The translations under genes and the position numbers were made by a program. From contig NC_088679.1 of NCBI RefSeq assembly GCF_950023065.1, positions 1,798,001 to 1,862,000 on the forward strand: a stretch of DNA of 64,000 bases. Reading direction: 5' to 3'. The stretch comes from Planococcus citri (lineage: Eukaryota > Arthropoda > Insecta > Hemiptera > Pseudococcidae). Shown in pieces: positions 12,120 to 23,867 of this stretch (position 1 is the stretch's first letter; each line of letters opens with the position of its first letter). The notes beneath the pieces are model-generated. The model searched no databases, had not been told where the DNA came from, and was given only the letters and a program-made list of their open reading frames with translations.

Positions 12120-13433
12120 AAAGGGGTTCCAGTAAAGGAAGTAAGGGTTTCAATATCACAACAAATTGGGATAAGAGAACATCGTAGCTCTGAGTAACTT
12201 GAGTAGCTGAAACTGCTTGTGCATAATCTATTTGTTGTAATTTACGAAGATCAGAAGAAGATGAATTACTAGTTTTCAACATAGCAATTGAGGTGGGAAG
12301 ATTCATTTCGGTTGGTTTATTCGCTTTCATTTTTCTAATTTTTGATATGAAGGACATCCCCGGAAATTGGCAGTGTGGTCTCCTCCTCAGTTCACACACT
12401 TTGAAGTAGCTACGTTTCCATGCTCACAGGCCGAAGTTAAATGACTGCTAGCCAGGGCTTCAAACCCGAACGTTTTCAGGTACGGGTATCGGGTATGGGT
12501 ACAGATTTATTTCTCAGAGAATCGGGTACGGGTATCGGGTACGGGTATGAAAATTTTAAACGTTCGGGTATAGGTACGGGTTCGGGTATTTTAGGTGAAA
12601 TACCCGAACTGTACCCGATCTATCGGGTATTTTCGGGTATTTGGGTTCAAAATAGTCTCTATCGGGTTCGGGTACATGTTCGGGTATTCCTCATTTCATT
12701 TTTCGGGTACGGGTACGGGTTCGGGTACAGAAATTGTTGGATTTTCGTTCGGGTATTCGGGTATTCGGGTACGGGTACGGGTACGGGTTTGAAGCCCTGC
12801 TGCTAGCACATTTGACACACCGTGCATCGAGTCTGCAAAAGTTTTTTGTGTGTCCAAAATTTTGACAATTATGGCATTAAATGGGACTTCTGGGTTTCTG
12901 GTGTTCCTCTACTTTAATGAGGGCATGGAAGATACTTTTAAGATCAAAGATTTGTTTGTCTGCATTGTTTGCATGAACATCAATAGCGCAGACTGGAATA
13001 GTTAGAACTGGAATGATTTCTTTAAGAAGAGTATTATCTTGAATTTTGTCATCTGTAATAGAATAGGGGACATTCTTCATCACCACAGAAATTTTTTTCT
13101 GTTTAGGGTTACTAAGTAAATGTAAAGAATCGTCTTTTATCTTCTTCAAATTTTTTGTCAAATTAAGAAAATCATCAATGTCTGTCAAGAATATCTTAAG
13201 AACCTGATTCGTTGTTTTGGTTTCAAATCTAAGAGTTCTGACATATAATTCACAACATTGGGCAGAATAATCGGAGGGATTCTAACCTTTGAAGTTTCTT
13301 TTGAAGTCAATGAATTCTCTTCAGGTTCTTCCACTGCAATGGAATTGCATTTGTTTTTCATAGAGATGAAGGGTGGAGCAACATTTATTGGATGCTTAAC
13401 AGCTTTTTTTAGGTGATTGGAATTCACCATCAT
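12082..13433 (-). pseudogene. LINE B ORF1 (gag-like, CCHC zinc knuckles), split by a MITE
   Basis: Minus-strand ORF1 of the same LINE. The N-terminal part has IPPIILPNVVNYMSEL, typical of Jockey-type gag. Around 12820-12880 the sequence encodes a CCHC knuckle, CHNCQNFGHTKNFC, followed by CVKC at the point where a hAT-type MITE is inserted (12453-12799). On the far side of the MITE the second knuckle continues. Joining across one target-site copy gives CVKCASSHLTSAC. A third knuckle contains a stop codon. Frame breaks near 13190 also show it is dead. Confidence 0.85.
12453..12799. mobile_element. hAT-type MITE with GGGTAC-rich interior
   Basis: A 347-base element with a 16-base perfect terminal inverted repeat CAGGGCTTCAAACCCG. 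It is flanked by an exact 8-base direct repeat CTGCTAGC at 12445-12452 and 12800-12807. An 8-base duplication and a CAGGG-type end are hallmarks of hAT transposons. The interior is a degenerate run of CGGGTA/CGGGTTCGGGTAC words with no coding capacity; the long open frames over it are composition artefacts. It sits in the second zinc knuckle of LINE B ORF1. Confidence 0.93.
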
Positions 13434-13440
13434 TATTTGG

Positions 13441-16400
13441 AACTCGAGGTTTGGCGTTTTTCAATTCAAATTTGGCTGGTAAGGCTCTCTTGTTATCAAT
13501 TAATTTCTTCAATATTGGATCAGTAATATTACTAGACATTTTAATACATTGTATGAATGCACTGAGATGTTCACTCCATAAAGGTTCAACGATGAATTGT
13601 TTTTTTTTTAATTTTCAACACCCCCCCCCCTCCCTCCACTCCTCAAAAAACTTCTAATATGAAAATTTTTTTGAAAAAAATTTCACACATTCACTCACCT
13701 AATAATCATTTTTTGTGAAAGTTTCAAAATTTTTGGACCACTCCTTTCAGAGTTGTATTTTGAGCCCATATGGGCAGTTGGGCGCACTTCTCGGTTTGAG
13801 GGGAGGGGGGTCGCCTCAACGATTTTTTGGGATGTTTCTACATCCAAACTAACATTTTGGGTGAGTTTCGTCAAAATTGGAGACATTACTGATCTCAGAT
13901 TTCACTATCTTATCTTGAAAGGATCTTTGTTGTCCCCTTTTCAAGCTTTTTTATTTGTCAAAATTACTGTTTTTCTGAATAGCTTTCAACTCGAAATAAA
14001 GATCTCTGTTGAATTTATTTCAAATCCCTCGATATTTTTTTTTTCGCGATCCATTCTAACGCATTTATATGGCAAAAAAAAACTCGTTTTAATGGGTTTC
14101 ACGCGGCAAAGGCGCGGCGTAGCGTCCATCTCTTGAAAAATTCTGAAAAAATTATCAGACGTAGAAAACACATTGAAAAAAATGTAAAAATGATTTTTTT
14201 TCATTCGCTTTTGTCGTAGTCTACCCGGTTTATATTGAAATTTGCTCTCTCACTACGCTACCCAGTGAATTCAAATGTACGGGAATACAAAATAGCGTAA
14301 ATATCGCGATAATAATGAATTTCCAGATTAATATGTAAGATGTCGTACGATAACAACAACGCGACCAATATTTTTGAATACGTTGGCAGTTATCTGCTCG
14401 TATTATGACACTCTGGGGGATGCTGCGAGTTGAAAAGTAACCTTCAAAACGCTATCATTATTACCACAACATTACGTTGTTCGAAATGAACGAATTAATG
14501 TAAAAAAAATTGATCTCGATATACGATATACTCGCGCATACAACATAGTTATTACAAATTTTTCCTTGTATTTCCTCTTCCTCTGCTCTGCCCCTGCCCC
14601 CTTCGCTCCCTCGTCAACAGCATTGAAACACCTTTGTTGTATATATTGTAGCATTACATGTTTTCGAGTCGGATATTACACGAATGTGTATACTGTGCGA
14701 GCATTTAAGTAGGTAGGCAGTCTACATGCACACATTTATGTACCTATATGTGTATTATGACGTATATCTAGACATACACTACACATACAACGACGACGTT
14801 TACGTTTATATAATATAATATGAATATAAAATATTCATCTGGAACAGGAACAGAAAGACAGCTTTATGTAGGGGGGGGGGGGGTGGGATGGGGTGGAGGA
14901 GAAGTGAAAGAGGAGAGGAGACGAGGAAAAGTTGATAATAAAAAGTTTACTCGTCTATTGGTGGATTTTGCTCGATTCTAGAGCTACCATTCATGCAACC
15001 AAATGCTGAATGACCTAGGTAGCGTTGTTAAAAAGCAGCTCAACCCTCCTCCGGCGCTCGCACCATTCACCTGCACTTCGGTCTTCGGTCACAGCCTACG
15101 CAGCAATGACGTCAACGCCGTTCGATTTTTCATTAATTTCGGCAAAGCGCGCCTTGTATGTGGAAAATGTGACGTAATAGTGAGTTTTTCGCTTAGTCAG
15201 CAGAGAGCGCGTTCATTTTATTCTTGGCTCTTTTTATTTTCAGTCTTTTTCATCGGGTTTACTTTTGTACATAGGGTATAATATGTATATTGTATAGGGT
15301 TATATGTCGTGTACACCTATGGGTACCTATCTCTCTTTGTTACCTAGATGTACACCTTGTACGTAGTGTTACACTGTTGCGGATACATTTCTAGTATCAT
15401 CTTATACATATATGTATACGCTGTGTAGGCTATATTTTTATAAAATAAACATTACGTGTAGAGTAGGTAGCTAGGTACCTACAAATAATATGTTTAATCG
15501 ACGGATATTAATCCCTAGATAGGTCTTCAGTCTCGACTTTTTTGGTGTCTATTTTCGAATATAATTATGAATAAATAATACACATTCGAACGTTTCCGTA
15601 TCTGACTTGATATCTATTTCGCGTTCAGTTTACGCAATATCGATACACCCTGCCTACCTATTTGTAGGTACCTACGAGTATTGTATAGCTAACAAACGTC
15701 ATATTTTCGTTTTCATTTTTAATACCGCAAATTATATTACCAGACCTACGTTCGTTTTATAAGCGTTTTGTCGAACTCAATTTGGATAGGCCTATATTTA
15801 GATAGGTACCATGAACCATGGATACTAATACATACCTACCTACCTACCTGCCCATCTGAGCAGCAATAATATTGTATATCGAGTATTGACATATACCCAC
15901 AGCACAAATTGGTACCATTCGGAGAGCTTTCTTTTGATATGATATCGATTTTTATATTGTTTCATTTTGTCCTCGAGACCCCCCACCAGACTCATTACAA
16001 GATGTAATCTAAGAGCGTTCCTATATCGCGGAAGCTGAACGTAGAACAATTTTCGTTTATAGCGACGAATCTATCAAAATCCATTGTACATTTTATTCGG
16101 CGGCGGGTTTCTTCTCTCTTTCGTTATAATGCGAGTATGTATGTAGACGCGGCAAGGAGAAGGTTTACTTTTGATCTTGCGTAAAGTTTAGCCCTGAAAA
16201 TGAAATTTGTCTAGATGAAAATTGAGAGTTGTAGGTTTTGTTGCGGATGCGAGTGCAGACAGACGTTGGTGCAGGGTGAAGAAATATAGCGAAGAATGTA
16301 TTAATATATGGAGAAAAGGCGTATTCTACGCTCTAATTAAACGAGGTTTACTCACATTTGAGGTGAAAAAAAAACTGACAGTATTCCAGTGAACGTGTTG

Positions 16401-17097
16401 TATTTCGTAAAATTCAAAGGACAAAGTGTCTAATGGTCCTGCTTTTTGCTGATGAGTCCCGCAAGTCCTGCAGTTGTCCTGCTTTTTAATCAATTTTCAT
16501 CGAAAAGTCCTGGCTTTTTTGTTCAGTCAGACTTCAAATTACTTATCAAATTAAGTTCTTCTTTTATCAGAATTTTGAAAAAAAATATCAGCAGAAAAGG
16601 GCTTATTTGTAGACTTTTTTAGAACTTGAATTCGCTTGGCTCGGGTTATTTGCTCTTCTTTTCCCAAATGAAAAATAGTTTGTTCGAATTCAAGAAATGT
16701 TCAAAGTTTGATTCAGAAAAATAAACTCCCCCCTGTATGAAGAAATTTTTTTTTTACTTCTTTAAACAACGTGAATTTTTAAAAGCTTTCTGTCTCGCTT
16801 CACTGGCGATTGTTTGCTTTATTTGTCAATCTTGAATTTTTCAAAAAAAATCATAATTCGAATTTTAAAATTTTGAATCAAAATAACAAATTCATTATAA
16901 GTAGGTAGGTATAACTCCTCACATAGAAAAACATTTTTTTTTATACCTTTCAAAAAATACTGGTTTTCGAGAGCTTTTGCTCTCGTTTCGCCAGGGCCAG
17001 TTTGATTTCTCTTTTCGGTAGGTAATTGAAAAATTCCACACTTGAATAAAAAATTTGAATTTTTATACGTTATATAAATACATATTAGACAAAGTTA
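13441..17097. other. Long non-coding region, no gene recognised
   Basis: Holds poly-C at 13621, a poly-G run near 14871-14884, microsatellite-like TATGTA and GTAGGTACCTAC words (14700-15860), and several unassigned open frames. The frames at 13753-14136 and 15003-15281 were examined and match no family I know. They have no splice context that would make them convincing exons. CpG-containing sequence around 15060-15190 and 16080-16280 differs from the AT-rich background and could be regulatory or untranslated exon sequence. Confidence 0.5.
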
Positions 17098-17099
17098 TA

Positions 17100-17736
17100 C
17101 AGGGGTAGGCATAAGTTAGTATTCGCTATCGAAAAATTACGCGCGCGCGCTCCTAATTGTCTACTGCGTGGGTGTTGGTGGGCGCGTTGCCATGGTGATG
17201 GGGCAAATGACCTCGATAGTGTTCAGTGTCACTTCAGTCGTGCATGCGAGAGGTTATTGCTTTATTTTTCGTCTCATTTTTCGTAAAAAAAACTTAGAAA
17301 TGGCGCAACCTCGCCATAGGTTTTCTCAGCAAGAAAGAACCTTTTTAAAAGTCCCATACATCTCTGTTTTTCGCAAATAGCTTTTTAACAAAGCATCCTA
17401 CAAAAAAATAACCAGCTCTGAGCAGAAAGGAAATTTTATGCTCTACAATTTCCTTCATGGCATTTTTTTCATAGGATGCATACTTTCCTCGTAAAATCAA
17501 TGTTAATGTTGAAAAACACGAAAATTCGGACCTGTATAATCAGCTCTAAATTAAAATTGAGCAGTCAACAATTCATTTTAGGCGATTTTTGACCACGCGA
17601 CGTGAAAGAGGAGACCTTCAACCACCAGAATCACCAAACAGAACTTGAAAAATGATTATTGTTCCAAAATAAAGATATTTTTCTGATCAACTTTTTTGTT
17701 TATGCAAATCGGAATACTAACTTATGCCTACCCCTG
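17100..17736. mobile_element. Tc1-type MITE
   Basis: A 637-base element with 25-base perfect terminal inverted repeats beginning CAGGGGTAGGCATAAGTTAG. It is flanked by the dinucleotide TA on both sides (17098-17099 and 17737-17738). A CAGxGGxxxGCATAAGT end and a TA target are typical of the Tc1 branch of Tc1/mariner. A short frame inside (MAQPRHRFSQQERTFL...) may be a relic of a transposase start but is not recognisable. A CG dinucleotide run (GCGCGCGCGC) lies near 17142. Confidence 0.9.
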
Positions 17737-17904
17737 TATGTAGGTACATACTTTTCAAATGACAAAATTTTATCTCTTACTTATTTTGCTTCTTAACTTG
17801 CTGTTTTATTTCGAAAAATTGACACGTTTTTTCCCCCAAATGTCATTCAAGTTTTCCATTAAATTTTTGTTTATTTTTTAAAAATTTGCGTTGAAAAAAG
17901 TTTT

Positions 17905-18816
17905 TACTTACTTACTTCTTACTTTTTTCCATTAACGTGCCTTTACTGCAACAAGGACCAGAGGCACGGCAGGTAAAAAAATTACAGTTGAGTTGAAAGC
18001 CCACCGGAGTGAAGGAACTTGAATAGGTTGCCTATGGGTATGGTGTCACGGTCATCAAGTAGAATGCTTGGTGAGGTGGTTGGTTGACAGTTTGAACTTA
18101 TTTCTCAATTCGCGATATTTTGGACAGTCTATTAATATGCGCTGGATTGTGATTTGGACAGAACAGAGGGTAAATAATGGAGCAGGTTTCTTTTCAAGGA
18201 GATAGGCGTGAGTAAGTTTTGAGTGACCAATACGCATTTTACACAGAGCTGTTTCCTCATTGATGGTTGATTTGGTAGAAGGTGGGCCAGAATTTGGATG
18301 AAGGTTTGATGGATCTCAGTTTATTAGATATGGTGATACAATTCCAATTATTAGACCATTTTGAGTACAACTGGTTTTTCACCATAGTTTTGAAATCAAT
18401 ATTACCTATAGACTGGTATGTTGGGTACTCGCTGAAGCGAGGCTGCTTCTTTTGCCATTTTATCAACTGATATGTTCCCTTCAATGCTTTTGTGTCCAGG
18501 AATCCACGAGGTCAAATAAGAGATCATTTCTTTGGCGAGTGGATGTTGAGATTGAGGATGATGATGCGGATCCAATAGGCAGTGAAGTGTGCTGGCTGAA
18601 TTAGTAAGAATGAGAGATTTATTTTGCACGCTTGAAGTTTGTTGAACTACTAATTTGATTGCAAATAATTCAACAGAGAGAATATAGAGTAGAATGATGG
18701 TAGTGAATAATGAATAACATCAAACTTAGTTTGAGTACTGCACATCCAACAAATGAGCCATATTTTGATCCATCTGTGAATATTTTGACACAATTTTGGT
18801 AATTGTGTATCACCCA
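17905..18816 (-). pseudogene. LINE C RNase H and C-terminal region
   Basis: Minus-strand remnant of the 3' end of a LINE carrying an RNase H domain. The translation shows KIFTDGSKYGSFVGCAV (first catalytic Asp block of RNase H), then NKSLILTNSASTLHCL, SWIPGHKSIEGNISVDKMAKEA (the HxxxxxN-xDxxA block), and finally RILIDCPKYRELRNKF. RNase H at this position points to the I/LOA/R1-like LINE groups. Several stops and frame changes are present. The 3' end runs into short TAAGT-type repeats near 17905-17925, as LINE tails often do. Confidence 0.85.
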
Positions 18817-19733
18817 TACAACAATGACCATGCTAATTTCAAAGTGAATGTCGACCCATCCACATCCGTCACTTTTGGATGCCACATGTCGATGTGAATT
18901 TTGACCCTGTGTCGAGCTAATTGTCAATGTAATTGTCAACTGATGTTGATCTGCATTCGTGTCGACAATTATTGGCTCAACACAGGGTCAAAAATTCACA
19001 TTGATATGGGGCATCCAAAAGTGACGGATATGGATGGATTGACATTCATATCAAAATATATGTCAACCTACTGCTTTGTAAAATTATAAAATTTGAGTTT
19101 GAAAATTTTAAATTTTTTTCCAAAAATGATTTCCTCTGATGTGGCTGTTGCTTGTGCTGAAGACATCATCAATACAAAGTCCACTTCCGAAGAAGTACAG
19201 AAGAAAAGTCTGTATAATCAAAAAGTTGAACAGAAATTCCTTATATGTATCAAAGATGGTGCAATACTTTATCTGAGAGTACTAAACTAATCCATTTTCA
19301 TGTCGATGTTAATGTTGATGTGAAATTCGACATCAACAAATACATCCACAATATCAACATCATATCATCTACAACTTCAAACTCTGGAAAAGTGAATAAT
19401 TTCATCAATGCTCTAAAAAATTTGTTTTCCTTATTGAACAAGATCATATTTTTGAATGTTTACTAAACTTTTAAACACTAAAACAGAAATTTTAATTATG
19501 AAAAACTGGTCGACATAGTTGCAGATGTAAATTTTGAGCATCGAATTTTACATCTACACGTTGAGATGGCATGTTGAGGTATCAGAAATAATGAGAAAAT
19601 TTCGAAACTTTTCATTTACCTGGCTTTTGTACGGACAGACGATTCCTACTAAATAATTAATTGATCACTTTTCCATCATTATGTTGGAGAAAAATGTAGT
19701 CGATGCAAATGTAGACGTTGACAATTGTTGTGC
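18817..19733. mobile_element. ~0.92 kb inverted-repeat element, copy 2 (inserted in LINE C)
   Basis: Second copy of the element at 404-1325, in the same orientation. It starts TACAACAATGACCATGCTA and ends GACAATTGTTGTGC. It has the same internal palindrome around CATCCAAAAGTGACGGAT and the same downstream sequence. It interrupts LINE C just upstream of the KIFTDGSK block. Having both copies lets the ends be placed by comparison. Confidence 0.8.
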
Positions 19734-20404
19734 AGGGCAGTTCTCGATAGGCTCTTTTAATTACATCACTACGTTGGGTTTTCCCAAAATTTTGTAAGAA
19801 GGTGAAGTCAATCTTTATCTTCAGTTCTTCCCAAGGTGGTAGAATGGATGTTAGACTGTATACAAGTACGTATAGTAATAGGATCGAGGATGAGAAATAT
19901 TCCTTAGCAGGTGAAAGATTACCAGTAGCCTTATACGGCTCTTTGTAATATCAAGAAGGAACTATTTGCACTTACCCCTTCCTAGCTCTGCAGCTACTAC
20001 AATAGTGTCGGATACGTCAACATGAATACCAACCAATGTATTAATTAGGCTCACTTTTGTGAAATAATAACACATTCGTCAGTTTCTCCAATGTAATCGT
20101 TGTAACAAATTACATTCTCTTAATTATAAGGTTTTCTCAAGTATATACATTCACGAATTATTAAATTCGCCAATTAACATAATTAGAACAGAGACACTAT
20201 GCTTGACCGCCTAATCACGTTATATTCACCAATAATTCACCAATGAAAACTTAATTAATCACAATGGCACGACAGGGCAACTAAGATGAAGTGCTTGATT
20301 GCTCTTAATTAAGGTATAACTTAACCAATCCCTAAAATGGGCAAGCAGGAGATAAAATACACTTTCAAACGATTAAGTCGAAGGAAAGCAGACTAAGTGC
20401 TCAG
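19734..20404 (-). other. Possible LINE C continuation, then unassigned sequence
   Basis: The first ~75 bases read on the minus strand as FGKTQRSDVIKRAYREL, plausibly LINE C sequence just upstream of the RNase H domain. From about 19870 to 20404 I see no coding signal or repeat structure. Confidence 0.4.
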
Positions 20405-21251
20405 CCCACCGAAACGGCTGTAGGTGAGTTGATTCCCGTTTGATTTTTTTTGAAATGAAAGTGTCCGAATTGATTCCCACCTTTTCTTTTCAAGTGTCCG
20501 AATTGATTCCCACCTTTTCTTTTCAAGTGTACGAATTGATTCCCACCTTTTCTTTTCAAGTGTTCGAATTGATTCCCGTGTACTTTTTTATTGAGTATGA
20601 ATAATCTCAACATCATCTTAATTCCTGCCAGCACTTTGGGCGCAGTATGCTGCAACCATGAATAGCACGACTAATTCCTGTGAATGTTTCCATTCTAAAC
20701 TGAATTCCGATTTCTATTCCTCCAATCCCAGCATTTATAATTTTATTGATGTTCTCCTCGGAATACAGGCAGAAACATATATCAAATGCCGGTCAAAAGT
20801 GTATCGTAATTGCAAACAAAAAACTGAGAAGCTCAATTTTATTGAAGAAACTATGAATCGATACAGCAAGAAGGAGATCACGTCATTGGAGTTCGTTCCT
20901 CAGTTATGTTTCAAGTTTCTGCCCACAAGCCTTAGTTAATTTTATTATTATTACATTTATATCCATCCCTCTCATGTTCCTTTTTTTCTAAAAGCTTTAT
21001 AGCTACATATTTTTTGGGAGACGACCCAGCCAACCTCCTTGTGGTGTCTCCTGGGTACCTAACTCAATTCGTACACTTGAAAAAAAAAGGTGGGAATCAA
21101 TTCGGATACTTGAAAAGAAAAGGTGGGAATCAATTCGGACACTTGAAAAAGAAAAGGTGGGAATCAATTCGGACACTCGAAAAGAAAAGGTGGGAATCAA
21201 TTCGTACACTTTTTTCATTTTGGGAATCAACTCACCAACTCCCACCGAAAC
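20405..21251. mobile_element. MULE remnant with tandem-repeat termini
   Basis: Flanked by an exact 11-base direct repeat CCCACCGAAAC (20405-20415 and 21241-21251). Mutator-like elements make 9-11 base target duplications. The two ends are inverted copies of each other, and each carries 3-4 tandem copies of a ~34-base unit containing GAATTGATTCCCACC. Between them is a short open frame that resembles a MULE transposase C-terminus. The element is an internally deleted, non-autonomous copy. Confidence 0.85.
20658..20939 (+). pseudogene. MULE transposase C-terminal fragment
   Basis: Open frame with NSTTNSCECFHSKLNSDFY, followed by PSIYNFIDVLLGIQAETYIK. The (T/N)NxxExFHxxxNxxFYxxHPxIxxFI pattern is familiar from the C-terminal part of MULE transposases in insect genomes. 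Only about 94 residues remain, and the catalytic DDE part is missing. The start codon is simply the first Met and has no significance. Its place inside an element with 11-base duplications supports the assignment. Confidence 0.65.
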
Positions 21252-21839
21252 ATAGATCGCCTAAGTACTGGTTGGTACTACACTCACGTATCTACGACTC
21301 CACAAACGTTCAAGAAGTGATTTCGAGATCGAACCTAGCTAAAGTTACACCTAAAGCACCCAAAAGTTCCTAAATCGATCTTGAAAGCTGATAGGCTCGT
21401 GCTACTTTTACCAAATGATGGGGGAAATATAATAACCAATGATATTACGATGACGCAAATGTGAACTCCCCGCCCATATAATAATATTGGTGCGGACCCC
21501 CTGCTGGGATTCGATAATACTTCAAATTCGCAAGTACCTACATCTTACCTTAATAAATCAAACAATCCCTAAGTTGTCAAGACCTAAAGGATGGAATTAA
21601 CCAAGTCCTATAGGATCTTCCTCAACTTATGAATCATTACAAGATGCACTGAGAGGACAGTGAGGCCATAATGCCACCTTACATGGAGAATGACCAGTGA
21701 AAAAATTGTGGCAATTCTAAAAAAAATTTTAATTGATAACTTTTCCCCCCAAGTTTTTAATTTTCAAAAGTCCCGCAAGAAAATTTGTTGATACAATGCA
21801 GACTTCTTCTTGGTGCAGTTTTACCCCTAAGAGGGTATC
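21252..21839. other. Non-coding stretch, nothing recognised
   Basis: No open frame, repeat or splice structure of note. Composition is ordinary AT-rich. Confidence 0.5.
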
Positions 21840-23000
21840 ATGACTAATTGACTATGATTCAATGGCCACCATTTCTGTGATGTGATACACCAGCTCCCTC
21901 CAACTGTCTCTGTTTTGGGTGCTCCTGACACATGTTGCAAAGCTGTGTCCAGTGTTCTTCCAGATGGAGTCTGTCCATCTCGTGAAAGAGGGTCCACACC
22001 CTCTTGTTCCCTCTACTTTGCCTTGAATGAACAGGAACTCCATCGCATCTGCCCTTATGACATGTCCAAAGTATTTGAGGATTCAACTGAATACCACCAC
22101 CAACAATCTCCTCTGGACACCAATTTCTCCCAGGACAGACACATTACTCCTCTTTGTCATCCATGGGATCCGAAGCATTCTTCTCCAGCACCACATCTGA
22201 AGTGCATCAATTTTTTTCCTGTCTCCTTTGTGTACTGCCCAGGTTTCTGACATGTCGAGAAAAACTGAGAAAAACAGAGCATTCCAGGTGCACAAATCAT
22301 TTTGCCACTTCAATTCCCTAAATTTCTTGGATTTGAGGCGAGTTGTTCTCAGGTCGATTCACAATCATGATCTTTGTCTTCACTTTATTTATCAGCAAGC
22401 CATATTTTGCTCTAATCTCTTTCAGACATTTCAGAAAACTAAATCGATGGCCTATAGTATCAAAACCACATAACTCCATTGGCACTAAGGACCCTGTGCA
22501 AAACTGTCTTTATACTGTAGCTCTTCCTATTGGACTTGAAATGCTCAACTAAAAGATAGGTAACATTGGGGGAACACCCCAAGTAACACACCTTTTAGTT
22601 GAGCATTTCAAGTCCAATAGGGAGAGCTACATTGTAATGATAGTTTTACACAGGGTCCTTAGTACCAATGGAGTTACACGGTTTTGATACTAGGATGTTG
22701 TCATAATTATTTTAGATGCTTGAGGCGATAAGGGCTGTGTCATCAGTGTAGGGAAGATTTGACATCTGTACACCTCTGATTGATACTCCTCCATGCCATT
22801 TGCCTGAGGCACCGTCATTGGCGCCTTCTGTTACTACCTGCAGAGTCTCTCAAATTATAAATTCTCCATATAGATTGAACAGGAGCGGGGTAGAATGCAG
22901 CTTTATCGTACTCCTCTCTCTGGGTGGAATTTCTCTGATCTCCGACATTGTTTCTCTGTTGATTCGGGCAATTACCATGCTCTCCTTGTATAATTGTTTT
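21840..23000 (-). pseudogene. LINE D reverse transcriptase, C-terminal half, degenerate
   Basis: Minus-strand RT remnant. Reading from 23000 downwards, KESMVIARINRE and HSTPLLFNLYGEF match the block before the active site. NLPYTDDTALIAS is a variant of the YADD active site. After an inserted hairpin MITE (22457-22690) come TKIMIVNRPENN, then ETWAVHKGDRKKIDALQMWC, RRMLRIPW, and KVEGTRGCGPSFTRWTDSI. These are the usual end blocks of RTE/CR1-like LINE polymerases. Several stops and frame changes are present. It lies just upstream of the NPDC1-like gene. Confidence 0.85.
22457..22690. mobile_element. 234-bp hairpin MITE (inserted in LINE D)
   Basis: Near-perfect inverted repeat over its whole length, beginning GTATCAAAACC and ending GGTTTTGATAC, with TA on each side (22455-22456 and 22691-22692). 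Arms include CCATTGG and AAGGACCCTGTG on one side and their complements on the other. It splits the LINE D reverse transcriptase just after the active-site block. No coding capacity. Confidence 0.88.
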
Positions 23001-23540
23001 ATCAGCCGCACTGTGAATTTTTTTTTCAGTTTTGTGTCATAATTTTCAGTTTTTCATCATAAAAATTGATCTGGGGCCTCAAGGAACTGAAATTTTGGGT
23101 GCAGTTTTGAAAATGGCTTTGATGTTTTTTTTTAAGGAAGAAGGGGTGGGGCAGTATGTGATTTTAAAAAAAAAATTCGATAGTTGTATGGAATATCTAC
23201 TCTAAATCTTGAGGAAGCTGCGTAACATATGGATCAAGCATAAATCAGTATGTGAAATGTAGCTTTTTTTTGGAATACGGCCTTGGGACTTTGAAGAAAC
23301 CTCGTATCATAGGCAGATACTATTGAAATGAAAATTTAGCGTAAAAATTCCACCATTTATACGTACTCGAGTGCAATGTTTTTACACGGTCGTACGTACT
23401 ACGTACAGTATACTTGTGTACATACATATACATACATAGATACATACTACACAGGACGTTCATAAAATCATAGCTGTATACAGCGTAAAGATTCGTAACG
23501 TACATCACACAGTAGGTATAAAAAAGTATACGAGATAGTT
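23001..23540. other. Upstream non-coding sequence of the NPDC1-like gene
   Basis: AT-rich with poly-A/T runs and TACATA/GTACGTAC microsatellite-like words near 23390-23450. No gene seen. Confidence 0.5.
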
Positions 23541-23779
23541 AGGCCATGCCATAGGTAGAGAGACTAGAGAGAGGAACGCTGCGAGAAGGCAGGCGAAGAA
23601 AAAGGGGTAGTCTGTGCGAGAGCGAGAGGCGCTGGTTTTATGACGAAAGAGCGCGCCATAGTTGAATTTGGTTCGAGTTCGGCCACGTTTTGCTGCATAT
23701 ATTTTTATATTGTAACATATCGATTGAGGTTAGCAGGTGTGTGCTCACGCTCTGCGTCTCATGTTTACGAATTTTTATC
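23541..23779 (+). promoter_or_regulatory. Probable promoter/5' leader of the NPDC1-like gene
   Basis: A purine-rich, GAGA-containing and CpG-rich patch (about 23555-23690) lies directly before the signal-peptide exon and contrasts with the AT-rich background. Such composition is common at insect promoters and 5' leaders. No TATA box or initiator can be named with confidence, and the transcription start is not determined. Confidence 0.4.
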
Positions 23780-23867
23780 ATGAATAAGTTGTTAATTATT
23801 TTACTATGTATATTTATTTGTTGGTGCAATTTAGTGAATACCTACGCCTTGACCAATCAACGATCGG
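23780..23867 (+). CDS. NPDC1: NPDC1-like gene, coding exon 1 (signal peptide)
   Basis: Starts at ATG 23780 and encodes MNKLLIILLCIFICWCNLV followed by NTYALTNQRS, a classic signal peptide with a short charged start, a long hydrophobic core and a polar end. The exon stops at G|GTAAGT (donor 23868) in phase 1. The first base of the next exon then completes a Glu codon. An in-frame Met 30 codons upstream (23690) exists, but it would bury the signal peptide, so 23780 is preferred. This is the first of seven exons whose phases all fit. The protein should enter the secretory pathway. Confidence 0.8.

Noticed and set aside
12441..12806. Plus-strand frames rich in Gly/Thr/Tyr repeats
   Set aside because: They are translations of the GGGTAC-rich interior of the hAT MITE.
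15003..15281. 92-residue frame as a small gene
   Set aside because: No domain, signal or conserved motif could be seen and its composition is not distinctive.
23690..23779. Upstream in-frame ATG as start of the NPDC1-like protein
   Set aside because: It would add 30 residues before a well-formed signal peptide; the ATG at 23780 gives the expected N-terminus.
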